NCBI RefSeq assembly: GCF_021739025.1
Contig: NZ_JAKKOT010000005.1
Location: forward strand, 124,001-188,000
DNA length: 64,000 bases
Reading direction: 5' to 3'
Source: Gordonia liuliyuniae
GTDB taxonomy: Bacteria > Actinomycetota > Actinomycetes > Mycobacteriales > Mycobacteriaceae
Shown piece by piece: positions 46,957-56,966 of the stretch. Under the pieces are notes generated by a model that saw nothing but the letters and a program-made list of their open reading frames with translations, made no database searches and had not been told where the DNA came from. Position 1 is the stretch's first letter; every line of letters starts with the position of its first letter. The translations under genes were made by a program, and so were the position numbers.

Positions 46957-47013
46957 CGTTACCCCGAGCGTCCCCGCTATTATCCCAAGCGTCCCCGTTA
47001 TCCCAAGCGTCTA
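46957..47013. repeat. 18-bp tandem repeat spanning the stop codon of the GNAT/CoA-ligase gene, 3 copies
   Basis: CGTTACCCCGAGCGTCCC (46957), a copy with 3 extra bases (46975), and CGTTATCCCAAGCGTCTA (46996). The stop (TTA, 46998-47000) is in the third unit. Confidence 0.85.
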
Positions 47014-49766
47014 GGCCCGGTGTCCGCGAGAGTGGGCACCGGGCCCACGTGTATCCGGGCGCCGAGAAGTGCGACGCCGTCCGCCGAGGCGAGCACCGGA
47101 TCGCAACGGACTTCCCGGACCTCGGGCACCTCGTCGACGAGCGCGGAGATCCGCAGGATCAGATCGATGATCTGGTCGGTGTCCACCGGGTCGTCAACCG
47201 GACCACCCGACAACAGCATCGCGGCCTGCGGTTCGGCGATCAGTTCGCGGGCGTCGACCTCGGTCAACGGGACCGCCCGATAGCCGCGGTCGCCGAGCGC
47301 GTCGAACAACCGCCCGGAGAGGCCGAAGCTGAGCAGCGGACCGAACGACTCGTTGTCGCTCACCGCGATCGACGTCCCCAGACCCTTCGGCGCCATCTTC
47401 TGCACGTGCAGCACGTCATCGCCGGTCAACGACCGCAGTTCGGTGAACGCGGACAGCACCGCTGTCACATCCGGCAGGTCCAAGCGCGCGCCCTCCCGAT
47501 CCAATCGGCCGATCCAGCTCTCCGACGTCGCCTTCACTGCGACGGGGAACCCGAGTTCACGGGCGGCGGCCGACGCCTCCTGCATGGTCCGTACCTCACG
47601 AAACGCGACGACGTCGATTCCGTAGTGCCGCAGCAGGTGCGCTGACTCGACCGCGGTCAGATCCCGCGCGCCGTCGGCCATCGCCTCGCGGACGAACGAT
47701 CGGGCGTCCTCGGCGACGGTGCCTTCGATCGTCGGGATCTCGGCGGCCGGGCGGGCCTTCCACGCCGCGTACTTCCACGCGTGGGCGAGCGCTTTCGCCG
47801 CCCGTTCCGGCGTCGAATAGGAGGGGATGGAGCCGCGCACCGGCATCCGGTCCGGGCCGGGCCGTGAGAGCCCCTCGGGTACGCCCTCGACGGCGAGGAA
47901 CGTCGTCACGACCGGCTTGTCCGGCACGGATCCGCCGTCCGCGGGCCGGACCGCCTCCATCAGTCCGTGCGCGTAGTCGTCGGCGTCGACCGCGACCGGT
48001 GGAACGAAGACGACGATGACGGCGTCGACGGTGTCGTCGGCCATCGCCACGGCGACCGCTTCCGACAGGTCCGGGCGCGACACCGCCGGGCCGAGGTCGA
48101 CGGTCGCGACGACGTCGAGACCCGACGACCGTGCGGTGGCGGCGGCGAGCGCGGCGATGACCGACGAGTTCCCGATGATCGCGGTCCGCGGCCCCGCCGG
48201 CAGCGGCTGATACGCCAGAATCGTTCCGCAGTCGAACAATTCGGTGATCGTCTCCACCTGGATGACGCCTGCCTGGCCGAGGATCATCTGGGCGATCGCG
48301 TCGTCGCCGCCGGCCTTGCGCGTTCGCGAGGCCCGGGTCTGGGTCATCGCGCCCCGACCCGATTTGATGGCGACGATCGGTTTGGACGACGCGACGCGGC
48401 GGGCGATGCGCCCGAACTTGCGCGGGTTGCCGAAACTCTCCAGATACAGCAGGACGACGTCGGTGCTCTCGTCGCTGTCCCAGTACTGGAGGACGTCGTT
48501 TCCGGAGACGTCGGCCCGGTTACCCGCCGACACGAACGTCGACAGACCGAGCTGCCGGTGCGCAGCCGTGTCGAGGATCGCGATGCCCAGTGCGCCCGAC
48601 TGGCAGAAGAAGCCGACTCGCCCGGCGCCCGGGACGCGGGGCGCGAGCGTCGCGTTCAATGCGATGTCCGCACTGTTGTTCGCCACGCCCAGAGCGTTCG
48701 GTCCCACCAGACGCATGCCGTGCGCACGCACCCGCTCAGTGAGCCGACGTTCGCTCTCCAGACCCGCTTCGCCGCTCTCCCCGAACCCGGACGACACGAC
48801 GACGAGGGTGCGTACGCCTTTGGCGAGACAGTCGCTGAGGACGGCGTCCATACCCGCTGCGGGGACTGCGACGACCGCGAGGTCGACCGGGTCGGGAATG
48901 TCCCGGACCGTCGGATAGGCACGGATGCCGCGCACCGACGGCGGCGCGGGTCGGGGTTCACGGGCCGGTCGACGGACCGGCGCACCGAAGTGCGACGACG
49001 TCGGCGGCACGACCGGCGGCGTCTCGTTCTCGTCGACGGGCGTCGGTGTGTTCACCGGGAACACCGGTCCGGTGAATCCGGCTGCGATGATGTTCGCGAG
49101 GAGCACATTGCCGACCTTCTTCGCGTCGGTGGACGCACCGATCACCGCGATCGACTGCGGGCGCAGCAGGTTGGCGATGCTCCGCGCCTCCGATGCGCGC
49201 TCACGCGCGTTGCGGACCGACGTCAACGCCTCGCTCGGGTCGATGAGGAACTCGACGTGCACGGTGCTGCCGTCGAACGCGCGGCTCACCTGGTACCCGG
49301 CGTCGCGGAACACCGCGACCATGTTCGGGTTCTCGGAGAGGACTTCGGCTTCGAAACGGGTGAATCCGCTCTCGGCTGCGGCGCCGGCCAGATGTTCGAG
49401 GAGGATCGGGCCGAGTCCACGCCCCTGATGGTCGTCGGCGACGACGAACGCGACCTCCGCCGACTCGGGTTTCCCGTCGGCGGCGAGCCCCTCGTACACT
49501 CCCATCGCGATGATCTCGTCGCCGAGCATCGCCAGGAATGCGACCCGGTCGTGGTAGTCGATGGTCGTCATCCGGACCACTTCGCGCGGCGGCAGCGTCG
49601 GCGTCGGCCCGAAGTAGCGCAGGTAGCGGGTCCGTTCGCTGAGCCCGTTGTGGAATGCGACGAGAGCGTCGGCGTCGGCCGGCACGATCGGTCGCAGGTG
49701 CACGACGCCGCCATCGGAGGCGAGGACGTCGGCGACCCAGTCGCGCGGGTAGTCGGTCTCAGTCAC
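46998..49766 (-). CDS. GNAT domain fused to NDP-forming acyl-CoA synthetase
   Basis: 922 residues from GTG 49766. Residues about 15-170 are a GNAT acetyltransferase (VAFVVADDHQGRGLGPILLEHL is the acetyl-CoA loop). The rest is an acetate-CoA ligase (ADP-forming) scaffold: CoA-binding IAVIGASTDAKKVGNVLL (about 195), the ligase core FCQSGALGIAILDTAAH and SGNDVLQYW (about 390-430), and a C-terminal ATP-grasp domain. Proteins of this kind (Pat-type) usually act as regulatory lysine acetyltransferases in which the ligase part senses small molecules. It overlaps acuC by 8 bp, so writer and eraser of acetylation are co-translated. Confidence 0.9.
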   Translation of the reverse strand: MTETDYPRDWVADVLASDGGVVHLRPIVPADADALVAFHNGLSERTRYLRYFGPTPTLPPREVVRMTTIDYHDRVAFLAMLGDEIIAMGVYEGLAADGKPESAEVAFVVADDHQGRGLGPILLEHLAGAAAESGFTRFEAEVLSENPNMVAVFRDAGYQVSRAFDGSTVHVEFLIDPSEALTSVRNARERASEARSIANLLRPQSIAVIGASTDAKKVGNVLLANIIAAGFTGPVFPVNTPTPVDENETPPVVPPTSSHFGAPVRRPAREPRPAPPSVRGIRAYPTVRDIPDPVDLAVVAVPAAGMDAVLSDCLAKGVRTLVVVSSGFGESGEAGLESERRLTERVRAHGMRLVGPNALGVANNSADIALNATLAPRVPGAGRVGFFCQSGALGIAILDTAAHRQLGLSTFVSAGNRADVSGNDVLQYWDSDESTDVVLLYLESFGNPRKFGRIARRVASSKPIVAIKSGRGAMTQTRASRTRKAGGDDAIAQMILGQAGVIQVETITELFDCGTILAYQPLPAGPRTAIIGNSSVIAALAAATARSSGLDVVATVDLGPAVSRPDLSEAVAVAMADDTVDAVIVVFVPPVAVDADDYAHGLMEAVRPADGGSVPDKPVVTTFLAVEGVPEGLSRPGPDRMPVRGSIPSYSTPERAAKALAHAWKYAAWKARPAAEIPTIEGTVAEDARSFVREAMADGARDLTAVESAHLLRHYGIDVVAFREVRTMQEASAAARELGFPVAVKATSESWIGRLDREGARLDLPDVTAVLSAFTELRSLTGDDVLHVQKMAPKGLGTSIAVSDNESFGPLLSFGLSGRLFDALGDRGYRAVPLTEVDARELIAEPQAAMLLSGGPVDDPVDTDQIIDLILRISALVDEVPEVREVRCDPVLASADGVALLGARIHVGPVPTLADTGPRRLG

Positions 49767-51003
49767 GGGGATCCTCCGGGTCGAGGCCGTGCAGGGGAAA
49801 CACGGCACGGCGAGTGGCGAGAATCGCCTTGTCGGTCTGACGTTGCGCCACTTCGCTGACGCCTTCTGGCGGAGGGGATCCCGTGTCGCCGTCCCACGGC
49901 ACGTAGTCGATGTCGCCCGCGTCGCCCATCGTCGCTTCCGGCGGCCGGGCGTAGTCGGGGTGCAGATCGGCTTGGGCGGCGTTCGCCGCGGCGATCCATT
50001 CCTCGCTGATCGTCGTGGCCGGATCGACGTCGCGGTCGAGTGCCGCACCGATCAGGTGCGTCCACGCGCGCGGGACGACGTTGACGATGCCGTAACCGCC
50101 GCCGCCGACCGCGAGCCATCGCCCCTCGCAGTACGTGTCCGCGAGGTCGCGCAGGACGCGCACGGCGGCGGCCTGGCCGTCGACCGTCAACGCGAGATCA
50201 GTGAGCGGATCCGCGGCGTGCGAGTCGACTCCGATCTGAGTGACGAGGATCTGCGGTTTGAACGCTGCGATCATCGCAGGCACCACGGCGTGGAAGCCGC
50301 GCAGCCACATCCGGTCGGTGATCCCCGGCAACAGCCCGAGGTTGACCGACGACCCTTCGGCCCCCGACTCCCCGACCTCCGTGGACCACCCGGTTCCCGG
50401 CCACAGCGTCGCCGGGTGCTGGTGGACCGACACCGTCAGCACACGCGGATCGCCGTAGAACTGCTTCTGGACGCCGTCTCCGTGATGCGCGTCGATGTCG
50501 ACGTACGCGATCCGGTCGTATCCCTGCTCCAGCAGCCATTCGATGGCGATGGAGCAGTCGTTGTAGATGCAGAACCCGGCGGCGTGTCCGGCCATCGCAT
50601 GATGCATGCCGCCGCCGATGTTGACGGCGCGGCGCACCGCTCCCGAACTGATCGCCTGCGCTGCGGCCAGAGTGCCGCCGACCAGCATCGACCCGGCTTC
50701 GTGCATCGAAGCGAAGATCGGATTGTCGTCGCTGCCCAGACCGAACACCTTCTGGAACAGCGTGCTGTTGGACGCGGCCGCGCCGGAGCCGACGGCACGC
50801 ACGGCGTCGACATACGCCTGCGTGTGCACCGAGGTCAGAACAGAGTCGTCGACGGGCAGCGGTTCGGTGGTCTCGATCTCGTCCAACACGCCTAGACTCC
50901 GAGACAGCGACATGGTCAGCGCCAGCCTGATCGGACTCATGGGATGGGTGTACGCCCACTTGTAGTCGAGGAAATGGTCACTCCAGATGATCGCGGCGCT
51001 CAC
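49759..51003 (-). CDS. acuC: AcuC-type protein deacetylase
   Basis: 414 residues from GTG 51003. A class II-type histone-deacetylase fold with conserved zinc and catalytic residues: GGGMHHAMAGHAAGFCIYND (about 140-160) and YVDIDAHHGDGVQ (about 174). An acetoin-utilisation deacetylase is expected to remove acetyl groups from acetyl-CoA synthetase and other proteins, reactivating acetate use. Its stop overlaps the start of the GNAT/ligase gene by 8 bp. It is divergent from ideR. Confidence 0.92.
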   Translation of the reverse strand: MSAAIIWSDHFLDYKWAYTHPMSPIRLALTMSLSRSLGVLDEIETTEPLPVDDSVLTSVHTQAYVDAVRAVGSGAAASNSTLFQKVFGLGSDDNPIFASMHEAGSMLVGGTLAAAQAISSGAVRRAVNIGGGMHHAMAGHAAGFCIYNDCSIAIEWLLEQGYDRIAYVDIDAHHGDGVQKQFYGDPRVLTVSVHQHPATLWPGTGWSTEVGESGAEGSSVNLGLLPGITDRMWLRGFHAVVPAMIAAFKPQILVTQIGVDSHAADPLTDLALTVDGQAAAVRVLRDLADTYCEGRWLAVGGGGYGIVNVVPRAWTHLIGAALDRDVDPATTISEEWIAAANAAQADLHPDYARPPEATMGDAGDIDYVPWDGDTGSPPPEGVSEVAQRQTDKAILATRRAVFPLHGLDPEDPRD

Positions 51004-51111
51004 CCCCGCAACGCTAGTCGGTCGCGCGGCGGAGGGTGACGCAACGCGCGGTGAGGCAGGAGTCGGCGCTAGGCAAGGACTTTGGGTAACCTGTGAAGCA
51101 GCGAAAGGACG

Positions 51112-51804
51112 ATGGCTGCCGTGAATGATCTGGTCGACACCACCGAGATGTATCTCCGTACGATCTACGATCTCGAAGAAGAGGGAATCGTGCCGCTCCG
51201 CGCACGGATCGCCGAGCGATTGGAGCAGAGCGGCCCGACCGTCTCGCAGACAGTCGCCCGCATGGAACGTGACGGACTCGTCCGGGTGGCGGGCGACCGC
51301 CACCTCGAACTGACGCAGGCCGGCCGCACTCTGGCGGTCTCGGTGATGCGCAAGCACCGCCTGGCCGAGCGACTCCTGGTCGACGTGATCGGCATGCCGT
51401 GGGAGGAAGTCCACGACGAGGCCTGCCGGTGGGAGCATGTGATGAGCGAGAACGTCGAACGACGTCTCCTCGCTGTTCTGGATAACCCGACGACGTCGCC
51501 GTACGGCAACCCGATTCCGGGTCTCGCCGAACTCGGTGTCAGCACGCCGTCCAACGACGATGCCGCTCTGGTCCGTCTGGTCGACCTGCCCGAAGGCGAG
51601 TCCGCCGTGATCGTCCGCCGCATGTCCGAGCACGCGCAGGCCGACTCCGAGTTGATCGCCGACCTGCGTGAGGCCGGCGTGGTGCCGAACGCGCGCATCT
51701 CTGCGACGGTCGGACCGCGTGCGGTCATCATCAGCACACCGGGCCACCAGGGCCTGACCCTGTCCTCGGAGATGGCGCACGCGATCTTCGTCGTCCCCGC
51801 CTGA
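51112..51804 (+). CDS. ideR: Iron-dependent repressor IdeR (DtxR family)
   Basis: 230 residues. The winged-helix N-terminus reads [19 protein letters not shown] and [21 protein letters not shown], nearly identical to mycobacterial IdeR. Metal sites include HRLAERLL (about 80) and [10 protein letters not shown] (about 102-109) with Cys, Glu and His. An SH3-like third domain closes the protein. With Fe2+ it represses siderophore genes. ATG 51112 and GTG 51121 are both possible starts; GAAAGGA lies upstream. TAACCT at about 51088 may be the -10. Confidence 0.96.
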   Translation: MAAVNDLVDTTEMYLRTIYDLEEEGIVPLRARIAERLEQSGPTVSQTVARMERDGLVRVAGDRHLELTQAGRTLAVSVMRKHRLAERLLVDVIGMPWEEVHDEACRWEHVMSENVERRLLAVLDNPTTSPYGNPIPGLAELGVSTPSNDDAALVRLVDLPEGESAVIVRRMSEHAQADSELIADLREAGVVPNARISATVGPRAVIISTPGHQGLTLSSEMAHAIFVVPA

Positions 51805-51815
51805 CGGCCGCAGGC

Positions 51816-52916
51816 TCAGCCCGCGGCACGGTGCGTCGCGGGCGGGAATCTGACACCCATCGCTCGCGCGAGATCGAACGCCATGTCGGCGATCCCGCCT
51901 AGTTCTTGCGGTCGCATCCCGTGCAGGAGCGCGGTGTCGAGCAGATTCGCGAGCCCGTACGACGGGTCGGCGTCGTGGGCGACGTCGAACGCCGCCGACG
52001 CGAACGCTCCGGAACCCTCCATGTAGTGGAGGTGACCGAGAAGTGTCGCGGCCGCGGCCCGCGGCGTCCCCGACAGACGCCGGGTCAGGTCCGTCCACAG
52101 CTCCTCTGCCGCGTCCCGGTGGACGGTCATCGACAGTCCGATGGCGGCGTCGCGAACGTGCACCGAGACGAGCGCCTGCGCCAGTTCGTTGAGCTGCTCG
52201 CACGTGAACGCGGCGTCGCCGCAGGCTCGTTCGACGACCGCGTCGTACAGTCTCGCCAGTCGCGGTCCGTCGTCGGCGCTCATCGGTCCGGTCCGGGCGG
52301 GCGGTGTCACCGCTGCGCATTGCTGACTCTCGCAGTGGTCGACGGGCGTCAGCATCGCCGCGATCTCCGACCTCGAGCGCAGCACGAGTCGGCCGGTCTC
52401 GAACGCACGGTGCAGCGCGGCCGGCGACGCCTGTGGGTCCGAGAGCAGCCCGTCGACGGCGAAGTCGTGACCGAACACGGCGGCTGATCGCGGTGACTGC
52501 CAGGCGGTCCGCCAGTACGCGCCCGCCCGCACCTCGCCGATCGCGAACGCCGCGGTCAGCCCGCCTGCCTGAGTGAACGCGCGCCGCACATCGCGCGCCG
52601 TTCGGCGAAAGCGCTCATCGGACGGCTCGTACCGGTCGTCCACCAGCACCACGATCACCCCGCACGAACCGTAGGAGGACGCCAGGTCGCCGAGTCGGGC
52701 GAAGAGCGCTCGCATCGCTGCGGGCGTGCGTCCGCCGGACGTGAACTCCAGGTCGTGACGCATGGTCGCGGTGACCTGTATGCGGTCGTCGAAGCACATG
52801 AGCACGATCGACCGTTCCGGTACGAAGCCCAGAAGCGCCGGAACCGCGGCGATCAACGGGTCGGGGTCGGCTACGGCGCGCGATCCCTCGAGGCGGGTTG
52901 TGATGGTGATCTTCAT
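51816..52916 (-). CDS. DUF4192 family protein
   Basis: 366 residues from ATG 52916. The family start is recognisable: ADPDPLIAAVPALLGFVPERSIVLMCF (about 16-42), followed by VIVVLVDDRY (about 88). No signal peptide or membrane helix. Function unknown; the fold is predicted to be enzyme-like. It is convergent with ideR, 11 bp apart. Confidence 0.88.
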   Translation of the reverse strand: MKITITTRLEGSRAVADPDPLIAAVPALLGFVPERSIVLMCFDDRIQVTATMRHDLEFTSGGRTPAAMRALFARLGDLASSYGSCGVIVVLVDDRYEPSDERFRRTARDVRRAFTQAGGLTAAFAIGEVRAGAYWRTAWQSPRSAAVFGHDFAVDGLLSDPQASPAALHRAFETGRLVLRSRSEIAAMLTPVDHCESQQCAAVTPPARTGPMSADDGPRLARLYDAVVERACGDAAFTCEQLNELAQALVSVHVRDAAIGLSMTVHRDAAEELWTDLTRRLSGTPRAAAATLLGHLHYMEGSGAFASAAFDVAHDADPSYGLANLLDTALLHGMRPQELGGIADMAFDLARAMGVRFPPATHRAAG

Positions 52917-53028
52917 GGGCCGACAGTGCTCGCCTCGGCGCGAGCGCGACACCCCTACCCGCCGGTTGTGGACGACGCGGACAGTTGTCCACAGATCCAC
53001 CAGGCGATTCACACCCGGCGGCACCTGT

Positions 53029-53643
53029 TCAGTCCGCGAACGCCGTCTCGTAGGCCGCGTCGAACAGTGCCCGCGTCGCCGACCGTTCGGCAGCCGAGAA
53101 GTCGTGGCCGGCGAACCGGTTCTGTACGTAGAGGCGTAGGTCCGCGCGCTGAGCGACCATCTCGTACACCCGCGCGTACGGCACACCGTTGCTGCTGAGG
53201 GTGCGTCCGCTCACCACGGTGTCGTCGGCGACGGAGCCGATGTTCGTCGTCACCCGGGTGCCGACGGTGCCGCCGAGGACGAAGTCCGAGCACTCACGCA
53301 GCCCCGTCACGTAATCGTCGAAGGTGTCCGACGCCCGCGTCAGCATCACGGTCATGGTGCCGCCCGATGCACCGCCCGGGCCCACCCGCACCTGCGCACT
53401 CGACGCCTCGACCCGGGAAGGCGTGCAGTCGGCCGGCTGGTTCTGCGACCGCAACGGCGTGAAGGTGATGTCGGCGACAGCATTGGGGACCTGCGCTGCA
53501 GGCACCGTGGTCGCCGGCCCGAACGGGAACGCATCGGAGGAGACGGTGCGGGGCGCTAAATCGGGCACGCGGACCGCGTCGCCGTCGACCGAGCACGCGG
53601 CCGTCGACAGAGCGATCGCCGCCACCACGACCGCGGCTCGCAC
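53029..53643 (-). CDS. Predicted lipoprotein of unknown function
   Basis: 204 residues if started at GTG 53643. A short signal AAVVVAAIALSTAAC ends at a permissive lipobox Cys (about 16). The mature part carries two further cysteines (PADCTPSR, LRECSDFV) that may form a disulfide, and resembles mycobacterial secreted or lipoprotein sensors of the LppX/PknH extracellular type only loosely. The frame stays open to a GTG at 53724, which would put a 15-bp repeat-encoded Gly-rich stretch in front of the signal; that is less likely to be exported. Confidence 0.65.
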   Translation of the reverse strand: MRAAVVVAAIALSTAACSVDGDAVRVPDLAPRTVSSDAFPFGPATTVPAAQVPNAVADITFTPLRSQNQPADCTPSRVEASSAQVRVGPGGASGGTMTVMLTRASDTFDDYVTGLRECSDFVLGGTVGTRVTTNIGSVADDTVVSGRTLSSNGVPYARVYEMVAQRADLRLYVQNRFAGHDFSAAERSATRALFDAAYETAFAD

Positions 53644-53658
53644 TCCAGCCGCCCTGAT

Positions 53659-53718
53659 CAGTCCTGTTCGACCCAGTCCCGTTCCACCCAGTCCTCTCCC
53701 ACCCAGTCCTGTCCCACG
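53659..53718 (-). repeat. 15-bp tandem repeat upstream of (or at) the lipoprotein start, 4 copies
   Basis: CAGTCCTGTTCGACC type units at 53659, 53674, 53689 and 53704. If the upstream GTG is used it would be in-frame coding. Confidence 0.9.
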
Positions 53719-53877
53719 CTGCACGTGTCCACTCTGCCACGTCGTCGTTCCCGCCTTCGGGAATGCCCGATGCGGGTGTCGTGTTGTAGCCGGTGACACC
53801 GGTGCGGGACAATGAAGTTCCTGCACCGCGCGTATACCGCCGACCAGGCAGCCGTACCAACAAGAAGGGGGCCACCG

Positions 53878-54840
53878 ATGGATGAGTCTTCGATGGAGCC
53901 GAGTTCCCTGTACGACCTCGAGTTCCCCGCGCCCGCCGTGGCCGGTGCCGAAGGCGATGGGCCGGTGTTGATCCACGCGCTCGAAGGATATGCAGACGCC
54001 GGGCACGCCGTCACGCTGGCGGCCGCACACCTGCGCGATGCGCTCGACACCGAGTTGGTCGCCACGTTCAACACTGACGAACTGATCGACTACCGCTCGC
54101 GCCGCCCGATGATGTCGTTCACCGGCACAGAGTTCGACGGCATCGACATGCCCAAGCTGACCATGCACGCCGTACGCGACAACTCGGGTGCGCCGTTCCT
54201 GCTGTTGGAGGGGCTCGAACCCGATATGCGGTGGGAGCAGTTCGTCACCGCGATGACCGCGCTCGCCCAACGGTTCGGCGTCTCGCAGGTCGTCGGCCTC
54301 AATTCGATACCGATGGCGGTCCCGCACACGCGACCGGCGTCGGTCACCGCACACGGCAACGACGAAGACGCCATCGTCGGCATGCACACGTGGGGCAACG
54401 CGCTGAAGCTGCCCGCGAGTGCGTCGATGCTCTTGGAACTCCGACTGGGCCAGGCCGGGTATCGCACCGCGGGGCTGTCGGCGCACGTGCCGCACTACTT
54501 GTCGCAGACCAACTACCCGGCGGCGGCTGCGGCTCTCGTCGAGGGCGTCGTCGCGGTGACCGGTCTGGAACTCCCCGTCGCTGCGCTGGAGAATGCCGCC
54601 TCCGAGGTCCGCAAGCAGATCGACGGCGAGGTCGAGTCCAATGCGGAGGTCGCTGCGGTGGTGACCGCGTTGGAGAACCAGTACGACGCCTATATGCGGT
54701 CCAAGGACGAGCAGAAGTCCCTGCTGGCGCCCGACGAGTCGATGCCGACCGGCGACGAGATCGGCGCCGAGTTCGAGAAGTTCCTCGCCGAGCACGCTGG
54801 CGAGTTCGGCGACACCGATGAAGGACGTGATCAGGCCTGA
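53878..54840 (+). CDS. PAC2 family protein (Rv2714-like)
   Basis: 320 residues from ATG 53878 with AAGGGGG upstream. The PAC2 fold, related to archaeal proteasome-assembly chaperones, is seen in VLIHALEGYADAGHAVTLAA (about 31-50), ATFNTDELIDYRSRRP and LLLEGLEPDMRWEQF (about 105). In M. tuberculosis Rv2714 follows this description; a link with the proteasome is speculation. Its stop overlaps the probable start of the DUF3516 helicase. Confidence 0.88.
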   Translation: MDESSMEPSSLYDLEFPAPAVAGAEGDGPVLIHALEGYADAGHAVTLAAAHLRDALDTELVATFNTDELIDYRSRRPMMSFTGTEFDGIDMPKLTMHAVRDNSGAPFLLLEGLEPDMRWEQFVTAMTALAQRFGVSQVVGLNSIPMAVPHTRPASVTAHGNDEDAIVGMHTWGNALKLPASASMLLELRLGQAGYRTAGLSAHVPHYLSQTNYPAAAAALVEGVVAVTGLELPVAALENAASEVRKQIDGEVESNAEVAAVVTALENQYDAYMRSKDEQKSLLAPDESMPTGDEIGAEFEKFLAEHAGEFGDTDEGRDQA

Positions 54841-56966
54841 GCGACACGGCCGCACCGCCCGCGTCCATCGCGCCCACCGACGACGAGGACCTCGCGTTCG
54901 AGCGATTCGTCGACTGGTGGGCTGCACGCGGTATCGACATGTATCCGCACCAGGAGGAGTCGCTCCTGGAACTCGCGTCGGGCAGCAACGTCATCCTCGC
55001 CACCCCGACCGGGTCGGGGAAGTCGCTGGTTGCCTCCGGAGCGATCTACTTCGCCTGGTGCCGCGGTCGGCGGTCGTACTACACCGCGCCGATCAAAGCG
55101 CTCGTCAGCGAGAAGTTCTTCGACCTCTGCAACCAGTTCGGCGCGGAGAACGTCGGACTGTTGACGGGTGACGCGTCGGTCAACGCAGGCGCCCCGATCG
55201 TCTGCGCGACCGCGGAGATCGTCGCGAACATCGCACTGCGCGAAGGACCCGACAACGACGTCGGCGTCCTCGTCGCCGACGAGTTCCACTACTACGGCGA
55301 ATCCGATCGTGGCTGGGCCTGGCAGGTCCCGTTGATCGAGTTGCCGCCGGTCGACGCGTCCGGCGACGGCACCCAGTTCCTGCTGATGTCGGCGACCCTC
55401 GGCGACACATCGTTCTTCGTCGACGACCTCACGAAGCGGACCGGTCGGCAGACGGTCCCGATCACCGGTGTGCAGCGCCCGGTCCCGCTCGAACACCGGT
55501 ACGCGATGACGCCGATCCACGAGACCATCGAAGAGCTCGTCTCCGGCGGCAAGTCACCCGTGTACGTCGTGCACTTCACCCAGCAGCAGGCCGTCGAACG
55601 AGGCCAGGCTCTGCTCTCGTCGAAACTCTGCACCAAGGAGGAGAAGGCGGCGATCGCCGACGCGATCGGCGACTTCTCCTTCAGCACCGGCTTCGGCGGC
55701 ACACTGAGCAAGCTGCTCCGATCGGGGATCGGTGTGCACCACGCCGGGATGCTCCCCCGTTACCGCCGCCTCGTGGAGCGGCTCGCGCAGGCGGGTCTGC
55801 TCAAGGTGGTCGCGGGAACCGACACGCTCGGCGTCGGCATCAACGTGCCGATTCGCACTGTGCTGTTCGCCGGTCTCACCAAATACGACGGCCGACGCAC
55901 ACGCAGGCTCCGTGCCCGGGAGTTCCACCAGATCTCGGGCCGCGCCGGACGAGCCGGGTACGACACCGTCGGCTACGTCGTCGCTCAGGCGCCCGACCAC
56001 GACATCGAGAACGCCCGACAGCTCACGAAGGCAGGCGACGATCCCAAGAAACTGAAGAAGCTGGTGCGGCGTAAAGCCCCGGAAGGTTTCGTCAGTTGGG
56101 GCGAGCAGACGTTCACGACGCTGATCGACGCGCCAGACGAAGAGATGCGGTCGCACTTCGCGATGACAACCGCGATGCTCATGGAGGTGTTGGAGCGTCC
56201 CGGCGACTGCTTCGCCGCACTCCGGCATCTCCTCGAGGAGAACCACGAGCCGCGCTCCCGGCAGCTTCGGCATATCAAGCACACGATCGCGTTGTACCGC
56301 GACCTGTGCGAGACGGGGATCGTCACCAGACTCGATTCCCCCGCCGTAGACGGCAAGCACGTCGAACTGTCGGTCGATCTGCCGGAGAACTTCGCGTTGA
56401 CCAATCCGCTGTCGGCGTTCGCGGTCGCCGCGTTCGAACTCCTCGACAAGGATTCGGACACCTACGTGCTCGACGTCGTGTCGATCGTCGAGTCGATCCT
56501 GGAGGATCCGCGACCGGTGCTGTTCGCGCAGCGCAAGGCCGAACGCGACGAGGCGATCGCTGAGATGAAGGCCGACGGGATCGAGTACGAGGAGCGGATG
56601 GAGCGCCTCGAAGAGATCTCGTGGCCGCAGCCGCTCGCCGAGGAGATCGGTTTCGCCTACGAGACCTATCGTCGAGGCCACCCGTGGCTGGCCGGCTCCA
56701 CACCGTCACCCAAGTCGGTCCTGCGCCTGATGCGCGAGCGGTCGATGACCTTCGCCGAGCTGATCTCGCAGTTCGGCCTCGCCCGCAGTGAGGGCGTGGT
56801 GCTGCGGTATCTCACCGACTGTTATCGGGCGCTCTCGAACGGTCTGCCGATGACTGCGGTGACCGACGAGATCGAGGACCTCACCGACGAACTCGCCGAT
56901 CTCATCCGCGGCGTCGACTCGAGTCTGCTGGACGAGTGGGCCGAGCTCACTGGCTCGCAGGTGTGA
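54837..56966 (+). CDS. DEAD/DEAH RNA/DNA helicase with DUF3516 C-terminus (HelY-related)
   Basis: 709 residues if started at CTG 54837. The frame opens at 54831; the only downstream ATG (54939) would cut the convincing N-terminal stretch [20 protein letters not shown]. Motifs: Walker [13 protein letters not shown] (about 57), motif [12 protein letters not shown] (about 145), motif [12 protein letters not shown], motif [14 protein letters not shown] (about 370). C-terminal Ski2-like helical region matches DUF3516. Role in RNA or DNA remodelling. The CTGA overlaps the PAC2 stop, indicating coupling. The 3' end overlaps oxyR by 20 bp. Confidence 0.85.
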   Translation: MSDTAAPPASIAPTDDEDLAFERFVDWWAARGIDMYPHQEESLLELASGSNVILATPTGSGKSLVASGAIYFAWCRGRRSYYTAPIKALVSEKFFDLCNQFGAENVGLLTGDASVNAGAPIVCATAEIVANIALREGPDNDVGVLVADEFHYYGESDRGWAWQVPLIELPPVDASGDGTQFLLMSATLGDTSFFVDDLTKRTGRQTVPITGVQRPVPLEHRYAMTPIHETIEELVSGGKSPVYVVHFTQQQAVERGQALLSSKLCTKEEKAAIADAIGDFSFSTGFGGTLSKLLRSGIGVHHAGMLPRYRRLVERLAQAGLLKVVAGTDTLGVGINVPIRTVLFAGLTKYDGRRTRRLRAREFHQISGRAGRAGYDTVGYVVAQAPDHDIENARQLTKAGDDPKKLKKLVRRKAPEGFVSWGEQTFTTLIDAPDEEMRSHFAMTTAMLMEVLERPGDCFAALRHLLEENHEPRSRQLRHIKHTIALYRDLCETGIVTRLDSPAVDGKHVELSVDLPENFALTNPLSAFAVAAFELLDKDSDTYVLDVVSIVESILEDPRPVLFAQRKAERDEAIAEMKADGIEYEERMERLEEISWPQPLAEEIGFAYETYRRGHPWLAGSTPSPKSVLRLMRERSMTFAELISQFGLARSEGVVLRYLTDCYRALSNGLPMTAVTDEIEDLTDELADLIRGVDSSLLDEWAELTGSQV

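Noticed and set aside
53029-54927. 632-residue minus-strand frame running from the PAC2 region through the lipoprotein
   Set aside because: Its first two thirds are antisense to PAC2; only the C-terminal part with a signal peptide is plausible.
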